Shown piece after piece: positions 24,701 to 39,700 of a stretch of 64,000 nt of DNA. Below the pieces are notes generated by a model that saw nothing but the letters and a program-made list of their open reading frames with translations, was not told where the DNA came from and did not search any database. Source of the stretch: Heliocidaris tuberculata (Eukaryota; Echinodermata; Echinoidea; Camarodonta; Echinometridae); the NCBI GenBank assembly GCA_025618425.1, contig CM046846.1:32864309-32928308 (forward strand), given 5' to 3'. Position numbers and translations under genes: made by a program. Each line of letters opens with the position of its first letter. The stretch's first letter is position 1.

Positions 24701-27700
24701 CAAATATCATTAAAGAGCCATTTCAATAGCTTCTGTAGTGCCTCGACAAATTAAATTTTATGTTAAAAATTGTCCTAATAGCAAGGTGAAAAAGTCAAAT
24801 ATCAAATAACACCACCCCCCCCCCCCTCCACATTTTCAAAGTATCCTAACACGAAAGTCTGAATCAATTGTACCTGGCCTAAAGGGGAAAGGGTGAATGA
24901 ACATGAGCACCTGTGACTTAGCTGAAATGGGAATGACAGGCAGAAATTCATCAAATCACCAAAAGTACTTCAGAACTATCATGTGAAGTCACTCCAACCT
25001 GGTAAAAATATACCTGCAACTCATCACTGGCCTCAGCTTGCTGAGTAATAAAACGTTCTTATTAAAAGGACAATTACCCATTCCCACTGACCTTCAATTC
25101 CCGGTAATAATCAGATTTCAAAAATAACTTATCATGGGCATGCTTGTCTCGTTTGCAATAAGGTGAAGGATGATCAATCCTATTATTTCATTATGATCAT
25201 TGCCACTTCTACTTCTATGTAGCCTTGTCCATGTTTTAATCTTATTACAAACATACTGTACCTCTTTCTTGAAAGTACAATCTAACTTTTGAAAGCAAAT
25301 GTTACAATTATCAGTCAAAATGGTAATACTGATAGGAAGCAGGATGGTTATTAACACTTATTGTGACATTGTGCCATTCAACAACAATGGCATCAAAATT
25401 CCTTTCAAGGTACTCCTCTAGTTTTGAGGACATCTATGATCTAATATTTACTTTGACCACATTGGGCTAAGAATTCTCATTACGGTTGTTTTAAAATAAA
25501 CATTGATTATTCCCCTAAAAAAACATTGATAATTTTTGCGAAAACTTTCAGGGATGTTTTTCCTTACAATCAAAGACAGATTGATAAACCTTTCAACTAC
25601 TTTTATTACCTTGTAAAAAATATTGAACAGAAACTTTAACATAACTGTGAGAGAAATAGTGTCACAAATTTTCATTTTCATCATTTGCTTGGATCCTCAA
25701 GAACAGATGAAGCAGTTTCTTTCTTCCTCATCCTCCCCCATCAATGGATGACAAATGAGAGAATCCCCCTCTCCCATCGTCCTCATACCCCACCCTCACT
25801 TCATATCATCAGTTATGCCATCCATTTAGAGCTCAAATTTCCTTCTCTTTCCCCTCCCATTTTGTTCTGCAAAGCGTTACATATCCTGATAGAATTTGAA
25901 GTATGCAGGTCACACACAAACCGACCAATGCTTTACAAGACCCAAGCTGACTTGTCATGCAGTAAAGGGTCCTTTAGCTCCGTTCATTTGTTTGTACAGG
26001 GGCTTGCGCTGAAAAGCGCAAAGGTTATATACATTATGTCCTTTTCTTCACATTTTCCCTGTATTTATCTCTTATTGTGAATGGAAGGCTTGTCACTGGG
26101 ATTAGGTGTACAAGGGTCTAGAATCAGAGAGAAATAGAAAGAGAAAAAAAAAAGAAAGAAAGAGAAAGAAAGAGAAAGAAAAGAGTGAAAAAGACAACGT
26201 GAATGTGAGGAACAAAATACAGAGAAAAGTAGAGAGAGAGAGAAAGAGAATTAAAGAAAAAGAAAATAAGTGAGAGAACAATAGAGAAAAAAAAAACAGA
26301 AAAAAATATACAAAAAATGGAAGAGAGAAAAGAATTACACAAAATGAAAGACAGTGAAAAACAGACAGAGTAATAAGAAAAAGAGAAAATCTTAGAAAAG
26401 AGACAGGAGGTAAGAAAAATAAAGGAAAATGGAAATAAATAGAGAAATATAGGGGAAAAGAAGGGGAAAGACTGAAAGAAATTGAAGTACAGGCATAGAA
26501 TAAGAGATTAATAACAAAAAAATGAAGAAAATAATTAATATAATTCCATGAGAATTTCTGCACATGAGTCAAGGAATAATTTGCTCACAAAAGCTCATTT
26601 TAGTGCATAGTCCCTGGATATAAAATACTTTTCTTGATGGGATCATTTCTGTACAGTTCAAGGTTGACTTGTAAGATAAGAAAGCATTATATCATTTCAA
26701 AATGATTGATAGGACATTTGAAAATTGTAAGGGCAGTCTATTGTTTGTGGTGAACAATAACTACTGCCATTTCCTTCAACTGAAAACTTTCATGACAAAT
26801 AGGAAACAGAGAGAAACAAGAGAGGTACTGGCTATTTGGGGAAAATAGAGAATTAGGATAGTAGGCCTACACAGGAAAAAAAAATCAGACTGTTTCTAAA
26901 CAACTGTTTATTTCCTGCTGGTGCAACATCCTTATTAAACTCTTGAAGATGGTCAATCATAATAACCCCCCCCCCCAAAAAAAAAAAATAAATAAATAAA
27001 TAAATAAATAAATAAAAAATAAAATAAAAAGTTCAATATCAGATTATTAGAAGACATACACTGTTTTAAAAAAAAACTCAACTTAATAAGATATTCCATA
27101 AAAGGAAAATTTGCTTCTACAAATTAATGGAAACATGTAGACCTATAGTATAATAAAGAAATATTGCCTTACGCAGGACACAACATTAACAGGAACCCAG
27201 GACACACAGGCTCCTAAAATCTGAGTCCGGACCCCCAAAATTTCAAAATTTTTACATTGGGTTCATGTATGCAGACTTAAATAATTTCATTCCGGCCCCC
27301 CTATTCAGAAGAAAGTTAGCGTGGAGCCCTGCCTTATGTTTTCCAGCACCTATTGATGGTGGTGGCACATACTGTAAAACATGAAATTTCCTGAGCATTT
27401 AATGTTCGCGGATTTCGGGAGTGGTTCAGATTCGGAAAATTCACGAAATTATTCAATCATAATTGACATAACACTAGATTTTTTCAAATCACAAAAGTTT
27501 CTTGCTGTGAAAATGGCTGTCAGTTACAATTCGCAACCGTTTCTGGTTTTACAGTATGTATACAACTGAACAGTAAACAACCCTTGCAAGACAACATGGG
27601 CACTCCCCCATGTTCTGCCCCCCTTTTCCTCAAGAGTGTGGGTAGAATATAGGGTCAACATCTTTGAGGCCTCTTCATGTCAGAGATACTGATGTATAAG

Positions 27701-30700
27701 AGCTACTTCAAACACCCACATACATCCAATTGCTACTAAGAATACACAAACTGGCTCCTTTTCGATATATATGTACATGTACTTTCTCCAACCCAATATT
27801 CCTCCCTCAAAAGCTATTAATACCTCCATCCACGGTATTTCTCTATAATTCTGAAGATTAATACATGTAGGCACAATTTATAAATAGCTATTGTGATAAC
27901 TAAAATCCAGATAACCACAATAGAATCCATCAATTTATAGTATTCTTTTGTTGTAAATGCTTCTTTAGAAACAACTGTACAAAAGCTACATGTAGATAGT
28001 ATAATCCAGCAAAAGCAATACATAACAGATTAATTTGCCTTCAAAATCTCTTGAAAGATTTTGAAACTCATTTTGCATTTCCTGTCATTGCTCCATGTAT
28101 ATTATAACAATAGATAGCAGATGACATTCTTATCTTTGTTATTACACATGAACAAAAGGGTTTCAAAACAAAATCGTCACTTGAAATGTAATCAATAATC
28201 AAAACAGGTTAATCAAACAAACAAATTAATTTATCATGAACAATTCAAATCACAAAAGTGGATTATATTGTATTGTGAAAAGGGACTTTAGTCTTTCAAA
28301 CTATGCATAGAAACAGGAAAAAAAAAATCACCTACAAATTTCTTATCTCATAAATAGATTCTTGAACTAAGCTTTGGTCTAATTAAAGTTGTTGTGCAAT
28401 TTCTTTCCAAGTATTTTTAGATAACATGACATAGGATTGAGTGGGTGGGACTACAGACTTGTTTATTAGTGGGTGCTCATCCTGACAAACATGATTTTTT
28501 TCTTCTCTCTCTCTCTCTCTCTCTCTTACGGAGACTGAAATATGACACAATTAATCCCCAAATTAACATGCATAGGTGGAATTGATTACCTTCTATGCAT
28601 ATTCAACAAATAAAATAAATAGATATAGGGTATACTGTCAGAATAAGACAAAGAAGTGAGTGTGCTACATTTGGCAGCTTATCTGCAATATAATGCAGAT
28701 ATGGATTTACATATGTACCTTGATAAGGAATTGACAAAGAAATTAATCCGTGCTTTGATAAACAGTAAAACTTGACTCATGTTACATCATTATCAGCAAT
28801 CACCCATACACAGAATACAACCATATTACAATAATGCAAAACAATACAGCAAAAATTATTACAAGCATTGAAAAATACAGTGCTGTATAATTTTTTTGTC
28901 ATTCTGGACCACTTGCAAAATATTTCTAAGTTTTGGTGTTACAGTAACCTAAAAATAGGACCAGACAAAGTTGCTTCATTGTCTCAAGGTATTCCTGGTG
29001 GCATATTGTCCTGTCAGAACAGGATGACATTGAATGTCAGTCCTATCACAAACTTGTTCGCTCTTTTCACCTTTCCTTTATCACCCATCCCCATCCCCTC
29101 AGAAAAAGAATAGCATTCACAGTGAATCACTACCTGCTATTCAAAATTAGACAATGGGATAATAGTAGAAATAACTCACTGTAGCTGGGATAATAGTAGA
29201 GATAATTCACTGTAGCTGGGATAATAGTAGTTATAATTCACTGTAGCTGGGATAATAGTAGAGATAACTCACTGTAGCTGACATATCGTTGGTCTAGTAC
29301 GGCGCAATAGAAACTTACTTTTGTACCTGCATGGTTGCCTTTCATTATGTATCGGATATGAAACCAATACCATGCCAGTCATTACTTATCTTTATCTATA
29401 ATCAAATGGATACATGTATATATATCCTCTGTAATGTAAAGAGCCAAAAGGGCATTATCTCTATGCAAAACGATGCAAATTAACGCCCTTCTGGCTATCG
29501 GCAGACTTTATCTGCCTGTAAAACAGTAACAAAGACAAGGTCAAGGCAAAAGCTGTATATCATTTTAAAGTATAAAATTATGAAAATTACACTATTTTTT
29601 TTTTTCAAAGTCAAACAATAACTTTCTTTGTATACTTTTAATATGTAACAAAGCTTCACATGACCTGTTGCATTGTAAGCATGTGTATGGGGTAATTCCA
29701 AGAACACCATCAAAAGCAAGGGGTAAAGGCAGTAAATAAATGCTTAAATGAGTCTTTCTGAGGTTAAAAACATCATTTGCTTTTGGTTAACTCTTAGTTT
29801 TGCACTCTACCATCAAAAGATTGAAAAAAGAGAGAAAACAAGCCATATACCTGGGTATGGCAGCAATGATTCAAAATCATCCCAAAGTTTGTTAAGAACA
29901 GAAAAGAACTACTGAAACTTAGTAAAAATAATACTGCAGAAAGAAAAATGCCAATTACATTACCATCATCTAAATTTAACATGAAAGGTTCTATGACCGA
30001 CCTTGCATCAATTACATAGAATAAGAAAATGTAATTGAAGAACTAGCATCGTTTAGTGCACTATTATGTCACGTGTCACCCCTACACATACTATTCACTT
30101 GGTGATAGCAACAGCAACAATGAGAAGTGATGTCGTCACGGAGCTCTCGGAATACGTCAGAGCTTTGATTTGAGGTTTAGCAGACTACCAGGTAGAGGGT
30201 GACTATCCTCTGCACTGTTAGGGTTGTTATTATATGAAGGATTGATCAATATGGCACTGTTCATATTGTAACATAGCACTGAGAAAGTGATCAATTGATG
30301 TGGCACTGTTCATGTTATAAAACAGCATCAACAAAGTCACTACAAAAGTACTACAGTCTATATTAAAGATTGAACAATATGAAGTCACTATTACATGTAC
30401 TTACAGAACCGATCAATAAAGCACTGTTCATATTACATGTATGACACAGCACCAATAAAATCTCCATTATATGGAGTATTGATCAATAAAGCCTTATTCA
30501 CATTGCATGCATAATACAGCACTAATCAAGTCCATGTTACACAACACATTGACCAATCAGGCACTTTTCACATTCAGGTAACACAGCACCAATAAAGTCA
30601 CAATTATACCAAGGAAATGAAGAAATGATAAAAAATGCACTATTCACATAAAAAAGACTTTCCAAACCCCACTATATATATGTGACCTGTAATTCAGTAA

Positions 30701-33700
30701 ACAGTGTGAGCTGGCTCAGACAAGTGAACAGGGTTATGAATCCTGACAATGTAAACAGACCTCTAGAATGCAAAGTGGTTCGTGTTACAATCCTAAAATT
30801 TCATTATCATCAATATATGGTGTATTTATGGCACTATCGCAGAACATTTGATATATGCACATGTACCCATGTCCACAACCTGTGATGTGAAATGTACTAC
30901 GTGCATGTCATAATTCAAATAATGCACAACACGCCTATCATTAAATTGTAGGTACAGGTGACAGCATATTTTTCTTAGAGATACAATTATAATCATGTTT
31001 CACAGGGAGAGCACGGCTAAGAGACGTGACTGTTATAAAAGGAAACCCTCAAAGGAAGATCTTTGTAGCTATTAAAAGCTTCAAAGTGTTTGTAAATTTT
31101 TTTATAGAAAAACCATTTTCATACATTGCAGCGTGGCCATTTTTAAGCAAGAACAATTGGAAAAACATTTGTAAGCCATCACCTATGGATCTTCCACTGT
31201 AAGTAGGAGCCTTCATCCCATGAGTGAGAAAATGAATTCATGAATTAAATAAACACCAGGGCAGAGGCGGATCCAGGATTTTGTAAAAGAGGGGGCACAG
31301 AGCCGGAAAAGTACACAATTAAGGGGGCAATTTTTTTACATTGTGTACTTAAGGTATGCCAGTTGGGTTTCAAAAGAGGGGGCACGGGACAGTTTTTCCC
31401 GTGTAGATCTGCCACTGCACCAGGGGGGTGTTTCATAAAGCTGTTCGTAAAGTTACGCATGACTTTACAAACGACTTAAATATGACAAGCCAAATGGGAT
31501 GGTCAATCATTTTTAACTGCATCAACTAAAGTTGAACTGTGCAGATGTAGATTAACATTCTTATTATAACAAACATTTTTTTAATGCAAAGTATAATTTT
31601 TGCCATAATTTAATTGAGATTATTGGAAATACAGTCACACTTTGTTAAAACATCAAGAAAAACTTTGGGCATCCTATCTGACACTTCATATTCAAGTCAT
31701 TCGTAAAGTCATGCGTAACTTTACGAACAGCTTTATGAAACACCCCCCAGACGTCACATCCCTCTAGCAATGCATTATATATACCTACCTATTTTAAAGA
31801 TTCTTTATAAATACTAATGTGACGTGGCATCCGATAAATCAAATAGAAAATCAAAGAAATCAAACAGGGACACACAGTAATATTTAACAGCAATGGCATG
31901 AAGCCAAAAAAGGGTGTTTTAATTTCAATACGTCTTAATCAGCAAAAACGTATTTTCTGTATACAGTGGGAACCTCCCCAGGTGTGCTACTTGTATGATA
32001 AATGGCCTCCATGCATGTCACCACTAAATTCTCCATTACATTTGTACATTATGCATATCATCCTTCACATCCACATGTACATGTAGGCCTACAGGTTTCA
32101 GGATATGATGTTGATTATCCGCATATATCACACACATAATTATGTAACACTTTATGTCTTATCACAATGTCATCATTCACATTCATTTCTCTCCTGCACA
32201 TTTTGATTTTAAAACTGAAAGTGTGTGATAGACCTAGTTGCTCTGATCTAGCATCTTAAAACAAAATACTTTGATAGAAGAATGATATCTAAATATACCT
32301 TTAATTGGAAGTGATATAAAAACCTCACCAGAAAAAAAAAATCCATACAACTGCTTGTATGAGAATATATCTCAATAGAAAATAAGAAAATAAGAAGACC
32401 ATCAAGACAATTCAATGTCCTCCCCTCATCCCTTTATGAAGGGCATTGGGGGGGGGGGGACTGTAATATGGTCAGGGTCAGAGTTTTGTCTGGTTGGCCT
32501 GTATGCTGCAGGATCATTCTCAGAACACAAACATAAAACAACTTGACACATTCCATCCCCTAAATTTAATAAAATACTTCCTTAGTCTACACAAAACAAC
32601 CTCTTTCACAAATGTATCTCATATTCGATTGTAAACCTCCAAGCAATCAGTCATCTTCGATAAAGTTCACGAGACATGAAAGATTTTAACTTCTCATCCC
32701 CTTCCCCCTCCTCTCCCCCTTCCCCCTCCTCTCACCCTCCCCTCCCCCTCCATTCTGACATGCTAAAACACAAATAGAAGAAACTTGAAAAACAAAATGG
32801 GGCTGATTGATCAATAAGTGGGCTGAAGATTTCAGACTATCCCCGGAGAACTGATGTGGAGTTGACATGTGCAATATAGATCGATGACCTGACGAGGTCA
32901 CAACCCTGAATAAGGTCAAGGTCAAAGGTTGTCTGGATATTCACTCCCAGAGGGATCCTTTAGCCAAGTTGATACAGGATGGAGGAGAAAGAAAACTTAA
33001 GAATGTTCTCTCTTGGTGAGCTTCTTTTTTACAGCCTCATTCAGATATGACTTTTTGAACAGGGAAATTTCCGTTTTAAACCACCTCAACAAATCAGCCT
33101 CAGAAAAATAAAATCATTTTACATGTAGGCCTAAATGAATGGCAGATGGATGTAAAAATGAGTACAACTGCATGCATTACAAACTCCTAAACATACTCAA
33201 TTATCTTTGTGCTATTAGATGCAGAAATGTGTAGTGAGCTATGCTAATGCCATTTTATTTTGCTGAAGCATCCCCCCCCCCCCTCATATGATATGATAAC
33301 GAGGCTTCAAGGTAAGCATTTCTCAGATTTATACTCATATCTTCTATTGAAAATAATGATAGTGGTTTGTGGCTTGTTACATATATGGTTATTGTCAAAA
33401 CAACATATGATAGGAAAATCAAATTTCTGAGTAAAACAACCCAGCAACTCTTCATGTGTCAAATACCGCATTCCTTTGTCAGGCAGGCAGGTTGAATTAA
33501 TATACCAGTAAGTATTGTAGTAAAGAATCACTTTCTCAATCGGACTAAGAAATGTCACAATTTCACAATTTGACAGGAGAGAGACTGAAAAACAATTTAA
33601 AATGAAAACAAAATTCTTGGGTAAATTCAGAGTATCAAAACACTGCATGCAATTAAAAACTGATTCTGGGGAAAAACTTCACGTCTTGTAGGATTAATTG

Positions 33701-36700
33701 CCTGGGACTCAGGGGAAAACCACTGTAACCCTTGTGTCTCTCCTCCTGATATAACTGATTGGGATGTGCAGGTGTACCACTATACCGGGGGTTTTCCCCT
33801 ACTCTTTTTCGATTCGTGCAGTGGGTTCTTAACATGTAAAGGTGGCGACTCTCCTCTACACAGGGCCTTGATTTAACATCCTATCTGAGGGACAGAGAGA
33901 GTGTATTCCACTGCAACACAGCCTGCCTCTATGAAACGTCTGTGAAACGTCATATCAATTCCGATCATTGCTGGTGTTCATTTTAATCAAATAGGCCTTT
34001 TAAAAGCTCATTATCTAATGCTCTTATCTCAACAACTTCACATGCACCTTATCTGTGAAGTCTATCTTACTGCATACACCACGTTTACAAAATCTATAAA
34101 TGTAACAAATTGTTCTTGCATACATTCTCCTTGATCAAAATATAAAAAGACTGATGTGCCAAAGTCTTCATGCAAAGGAAAGAAATATACACTAGGACCA
34201 GCTCACGACTCATATTGGAAATATGTGAAAATAGAAACCAGCTAAGTTGCCCCCAATGAAAGAGTGCTTGCTGTATCATCTTACATGCATACAATAGGTG
34301 ACTCAACTTGATGGAATCTGTTGTGATTCTTACAATGGTACATTGGAAATCTGTTCACAGTTTTGGAGGGCAATGGAAGATACCACTGTTGAAACCCTTC
34401 CAAACCGTGTAAATGATGAGTTATGACCATTGTTCAAGTTGTAAAATAACAACATAACAAAACCCACTATTACAGGTATCTACATCAAAATCTCCTTTCT
34501 TTCCATCTAACAATGAAGCCAAGTTATTAATCTTTGGACAGACAGGTGGAGGTTCCAGACTTTGATCCAGTACACACACACAAAAAAAACAAAGCCCGAA
34601 CTTTTTGATCAGACCTGTCAGAATATTGTAAACAACGTACAAAGTTGGAAATCAAATTCCAGGGCTAAATTGAACATGTTACTATTTCTATAATGTTTGA
34701 CACAAGATCTCTTTGTTCAAAATTTTTTCAACCCCCCCCCCCCCGATTTACATTTGAGATAAGAATAGCAAACAATTCTTATTATTTTCATATCTTTGAC
34801 TGTCATGAAATGAAGAATCTGAGGAAATCTAGACAGTATCGTTACAAAAATTATTCATACAGGAATTTCAACTTGTTTGATCCTATAAAGTAGTGAATGT
34901 ACGAATGAAATTTGGGTTGAAAAGGACCCAATAAGATTTGCATACATGTGCAAATGGAGAAATATCAAATGTCCAATAATTACATTGTATAGAAACTCCC
35001 AATCCTCCTCACATAAAAAAACCAAAAAAATCCAGCCAAGAAACTATGATTCATTTCACTTTAAAGGTCATGTTTAGTTTTGGTAAGCCCTCAAAAACTG
35101 TTCGTCAGATTTCTTCAATTTTTGTTGATAAATAGCAAGTACTAGCAATACTAAGACACTGTGAAGATTTGCCTCCTAAAATGTGGAAAAGCATGTGCTA
35201 TACACTGTAAACACACATGTAAAACCAATGATGAGTAGCTACACGCAACACAAACAAGAGGATGGAAGGGTCCTAGCATAATGGCAGTGATCAAGCATGC
35301 CTTACAGATATTTACACTGAAATTCACCAGAAATCATAGATGGACTACCAAATGATCTCTTACAGACATCTTTTGATACATGAGACTATATAACATGCCA
35401 ATACTGTACATGCGCTTTAATAACCTTGCAGTTGTACGCCTATATGCGTTTTGAATGTGATATCAAATATTCATGGACCAACTCATCCTCATTTTTACAG
35501 GATGTAGGATCCTATTTTCCTTGCCCTATCATAAACAATCGAGTCTATGCTTCTTGTTGGTAACATGCTGTTTACATGCTGTTTGCAGATATTAGAGCAA
35601 TACTAGGATAGACCTTGGCAAGCTGTTGACTCATATCAACATATATCCATGATTCATTTCAATCATACCTACATGATCATACATAGCTGACAGGTAATAA
35701 AAACATTCTGTCCTTGAACGTATGCTTTCCTTATACCCTGAATCAACAAGCAAGTTTTGCTTACAACTATGTCCTGAATTTCAATTTGGGAGGTCTGCAG
35801 TGAGCTGAGCTGAGCTGGAATGGAAATACTTTCGGTTTGGCAGTTTGGGTTGGCCTGAAAAGTATTCAGCAGCTTTGTTCACAAGAAACGTGTACTACAA
35901 AGAAAATAGATTTCTTGCTGATACATGCAATATAATGCAATATAATGCAATATAATGCAATATAATGCAATATAATGCAAATGTTGATACACATAATATA
36001 GCAAAATAAAATAATGCATCTCTTTCATTACTGGCTTCAGACGCTACATGTACATAACCTATAAGCCTACAATGAAGGCTGTACATGTATAGTAGAATAT
36101 CTGTGTGTGTAAGTATATATATTTACATTACATACATGTACATCTACATCTACATCTACATGTAGCTGCATGTCAATTTCATAACAAGTCTTTACAGTAC
36201 ACGTACACCATGGGAGAAAATGACCTTTGACCTATAATTCATGTGTTTACAAACTGGACAGACAGAAATTGCCATGTTGGTATTTCAAGAATGTACAGTG
36301 GAAGACGATATCCCATGAGCATGCAACAAAATACTGAGTAAAACAAACTAATTGATTACTCCCAAATAATCTGTGAGAGAAAAACACCTGGCATCCTCAC
36401 AATTACAATCACATTACAAATTTACGATGACTGATAATCATCAGAGTTGTTGCCACCCAGGAAACGCCTACAGTCTGGTTTAATTGGTGAGTTTACGACA
36501 GTAGTCCATTCTCATGCCTTTTCATCGGTGAGCAATAGACATTGGTGATAAAACCCATGTTTTAGATTTCCTTTCTTTCCATTCTACAACACATCTACGC
36601 ATAATATGTGTGCACATAGGCCTTTGTGTTTGTTCTTCTATGTCAGCTTTTTTCAACTAGGTTGACGTGAGAGAAATTTAATTACATTAAAAACATAAAC

Positions 36701-39700
36701 CACCACCTCATCTTAGGGAAGCGTGGTGCCCGAATATGTAATAACTGTACATTTTCACAACGAAAAAGTGTCAGAAAAGAAGAGATAATATTCGGGTGAA
36801 AGGTGTCATAAGCCCCCCTCGTGAAAATGTGCCCATATTCCTAAATTGATGAATGCAATAAGAATCTACTGTTATGCCTTTAGGATGGGGTGACTCAAAA
36901 CTTATACATAAAAGGGTGCGGTGACTAAGAAAAGGTTGAAAAATATTTCCCCCCAAAAAAAGTTGAAAAAAGCTGTTCTATGTGATATTTAATATAGCCT
37001 ACATGTAGGCCTATTTCATGAATGCTGTCTAAATATTTTTCATGAGTATTTAGATTCAGTAAGTTCTGTGTACTTCAAATTTGAGTTTGAGAGGGCCACT
37101 GCTGTCACAGGTATTTCCATTTCCAACACAAGAGATCACTAATTGGCATGTATATTACATCATGCTACAGACAAAGGAGAATTACATGGGGAAAGGAGAA
37201 GGTCTATTTCAACAGACGATGGGAATTTTTGCCATATTCCAATAGAGTGGTACACCTGGGGGAAAGAAATGTCAACAGCTCTGCTTCCTGTATAGAGAGC
37301 TGTGTGGAGCAATCGAATCGCTGAAACAAACCTTGCTTGACCTCCCTTATCACTTTCCTGGCACTACTACAACTAGTCTGACAACTTCAGACCCTCTGTT
37401 GCTTCCCTATCACTTTCCTGGCAATATGTAACTAGTCTGACAGCCTCAGACCCCTTGACCTCCCTTATCACTTTCCTGGCACTCCGTGACTAGTCTTTAC
37501 ATCTTTAGACCCTTGGTAAATTGATGAGTTTCTTAGCTAGTCTGGCAATATGTTTCTTCAAACTGATAGTAGGAACACAGTCAAATATGCACTTCAGACC
37601 TAAATCTTTAAAAAAAGTGCAATGCACTCTGACTACCTAATCTTAGAAGTAGCATTTAACCCCTCCCCCTTTCTCTTTTTTACTGGGCCAACTTTACAAA
37701 AATACCCCTTGGAAATGGCAAAATTAAACTGTTTTACACCCGCAAGCTGCATCAAACATATCTCGCCCCAAGCGTCTACCAGTAGTCTACTACAGGAGGG
37801 AAAACTGATCACAGGAGAAAGTGGAAAGTAGAATGACATCACAAACTCGGTAGATTCGCAAGCTCTCAACTAATTTCCATTTTAAAAGTGTGAAGCAGAA
37901 CAAAAATCAAACAATGAAGATACTAACATTAATGAGCAAATGTAAATTTACATGGCTGAATGCATGGCCCCTTGTTTGAATTTACACATTTTGGAAGTCC
38001 AGAGTTGAAATTCATGGGCCCCTGACCCTTGTTAATAATTTTGAGCCCTGCAATAACAAACATTTATAGAGCACTTTTTTTCTGATAGGGTATCACTAGA
38101 GATGCTATTACTATAAAATCAGACACATTTGGGACATGAAATTTTCAAAAATTGTTCATGACAACTGTTATAGCAGCAAGAAAGCCACACACATTGTAAT
38201 TCTATCTAATTGTAATATTTCATTACATGAAACTTTTGTAAGTTAAGTCTCAACTACTCACAAAAGTTTCATGCTAATGAAAGTTTCTAGGTTTAAAACA
38301 AACTTCTTAATCACATATATTTTTTATTCACTTATTTTTCTGGGGAGAGGAGGAAAGAATACATGAGCTAGCCTACCTGCACATAATACCAATCGGAATT
38401 TAGCCTGACCTTCAAGACTAATGACCAAGGTCACGACTAAGCCCATATGTCCCCTTCAACCTCTTCCTGGCCGCCACTCATACCAATCACACTACATGTG
38501 TGACTTTTCTCTCGGCATCATGTCTACTCGGCAGGCGTCATTCAATTGCAACAGGGGAAGAAAATAAACACCATCGTGCTCACTGTCTCTGTTTGTAAAT
38601 ACATGTAGTAGTGTCCAACGGTTTACAAAGAAAAGAGGCTCTATGCTTGGTTTCTCTTGTATTCAATCGAGATCCGGTGAGCCCTGGAATAGCATTTGTA
38701 TCTATTTATACATAAAGTTTTTATTTTGTCATATCTGCAAAAGGCTTCCATATTGGGGATGACCTAGTTATTTTCACATAAGAATATACATGCACCTCCC
38801 CCCTTCTCACACATGCATAAAGAAAACTCCATTTTTGGATTTAGAGCATATTCTTACATGTAATCTTGATTTCCTCATAATTTTTTTGAAATAAGATATT
38901 ACCTTATTAAAAAGCATCGGTTGAGAGCAAGAACGGTGTTAGCTCTCTGTAATGAGACAATAGTAAATGCTCTCCTGGGCAACAGCAAAGGACACACTAG
39001 GAATGCAACTCATTAAAAAAATGCCATAAATTATGCCAGGGCTGAAGTAAAAATTTGTTGAGAAGGAAAAGAAGAGTCATGTGAAGGACAATGTTTTTGT
39101 GTTTTTTTAATCTGTCAATAAAATTTTGTTATCAGTCCTATCTCTTATTTCAAGCAGCCTGCAGCCAGTACCAGTGTGATATAATTTTTCACAGATTGTA
39201 TGACAAAGTATGTCAATTTTGTAGGCCTCCTGTAGAAGTAGGCCTATTTATCTCCTTAAAATTTAATAGGTAGTCTTCTCAAGAGCTACTTGATACATGT
39301 GAAACACAATCAGAAGAATAACGAGGTATCTATGCTGTGTTACAAGCGTCTCGCTTGGTACATTGAATAATTGCCCACTTCCTTCCACTAACTATCTGTG
39401 TCTTATCGCAGGAACAAATTTATCAACTTTGCCAGATTCCTTTTTAGCTCATCTGGTGTAACATTTCCGACACTGGGTTCCAACTTAGGTAAAGTGATAC
39501 ATGTCCGAGAGATTCATGTAAAAATAGATCTGCACACATAGGCCTACATTTACATTACAACACAGATAGTGTAATGATTATCTTTGTTATAAGTACTAAA
39601 AGTAAATATGTGAAAAGGTTATTTCAGAATTCAATTTACTTTCACATGCCAGGCATACAAAGGACCACATAAAAAATTTTGTCAAGTTTCTAACTGTTTA

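Noticed and set aside
26102..26572. 156-codon Phe/Leu/Ser minus-strand frame with a membrane-like look
   Set aside because: It is the complement of a purine-rich low-complexity tract.
27181..27345. Element bounded by GGCTCC and GGAGCC
   Set aside because: The inverted match is only six bases and no flanking duplication is visible.
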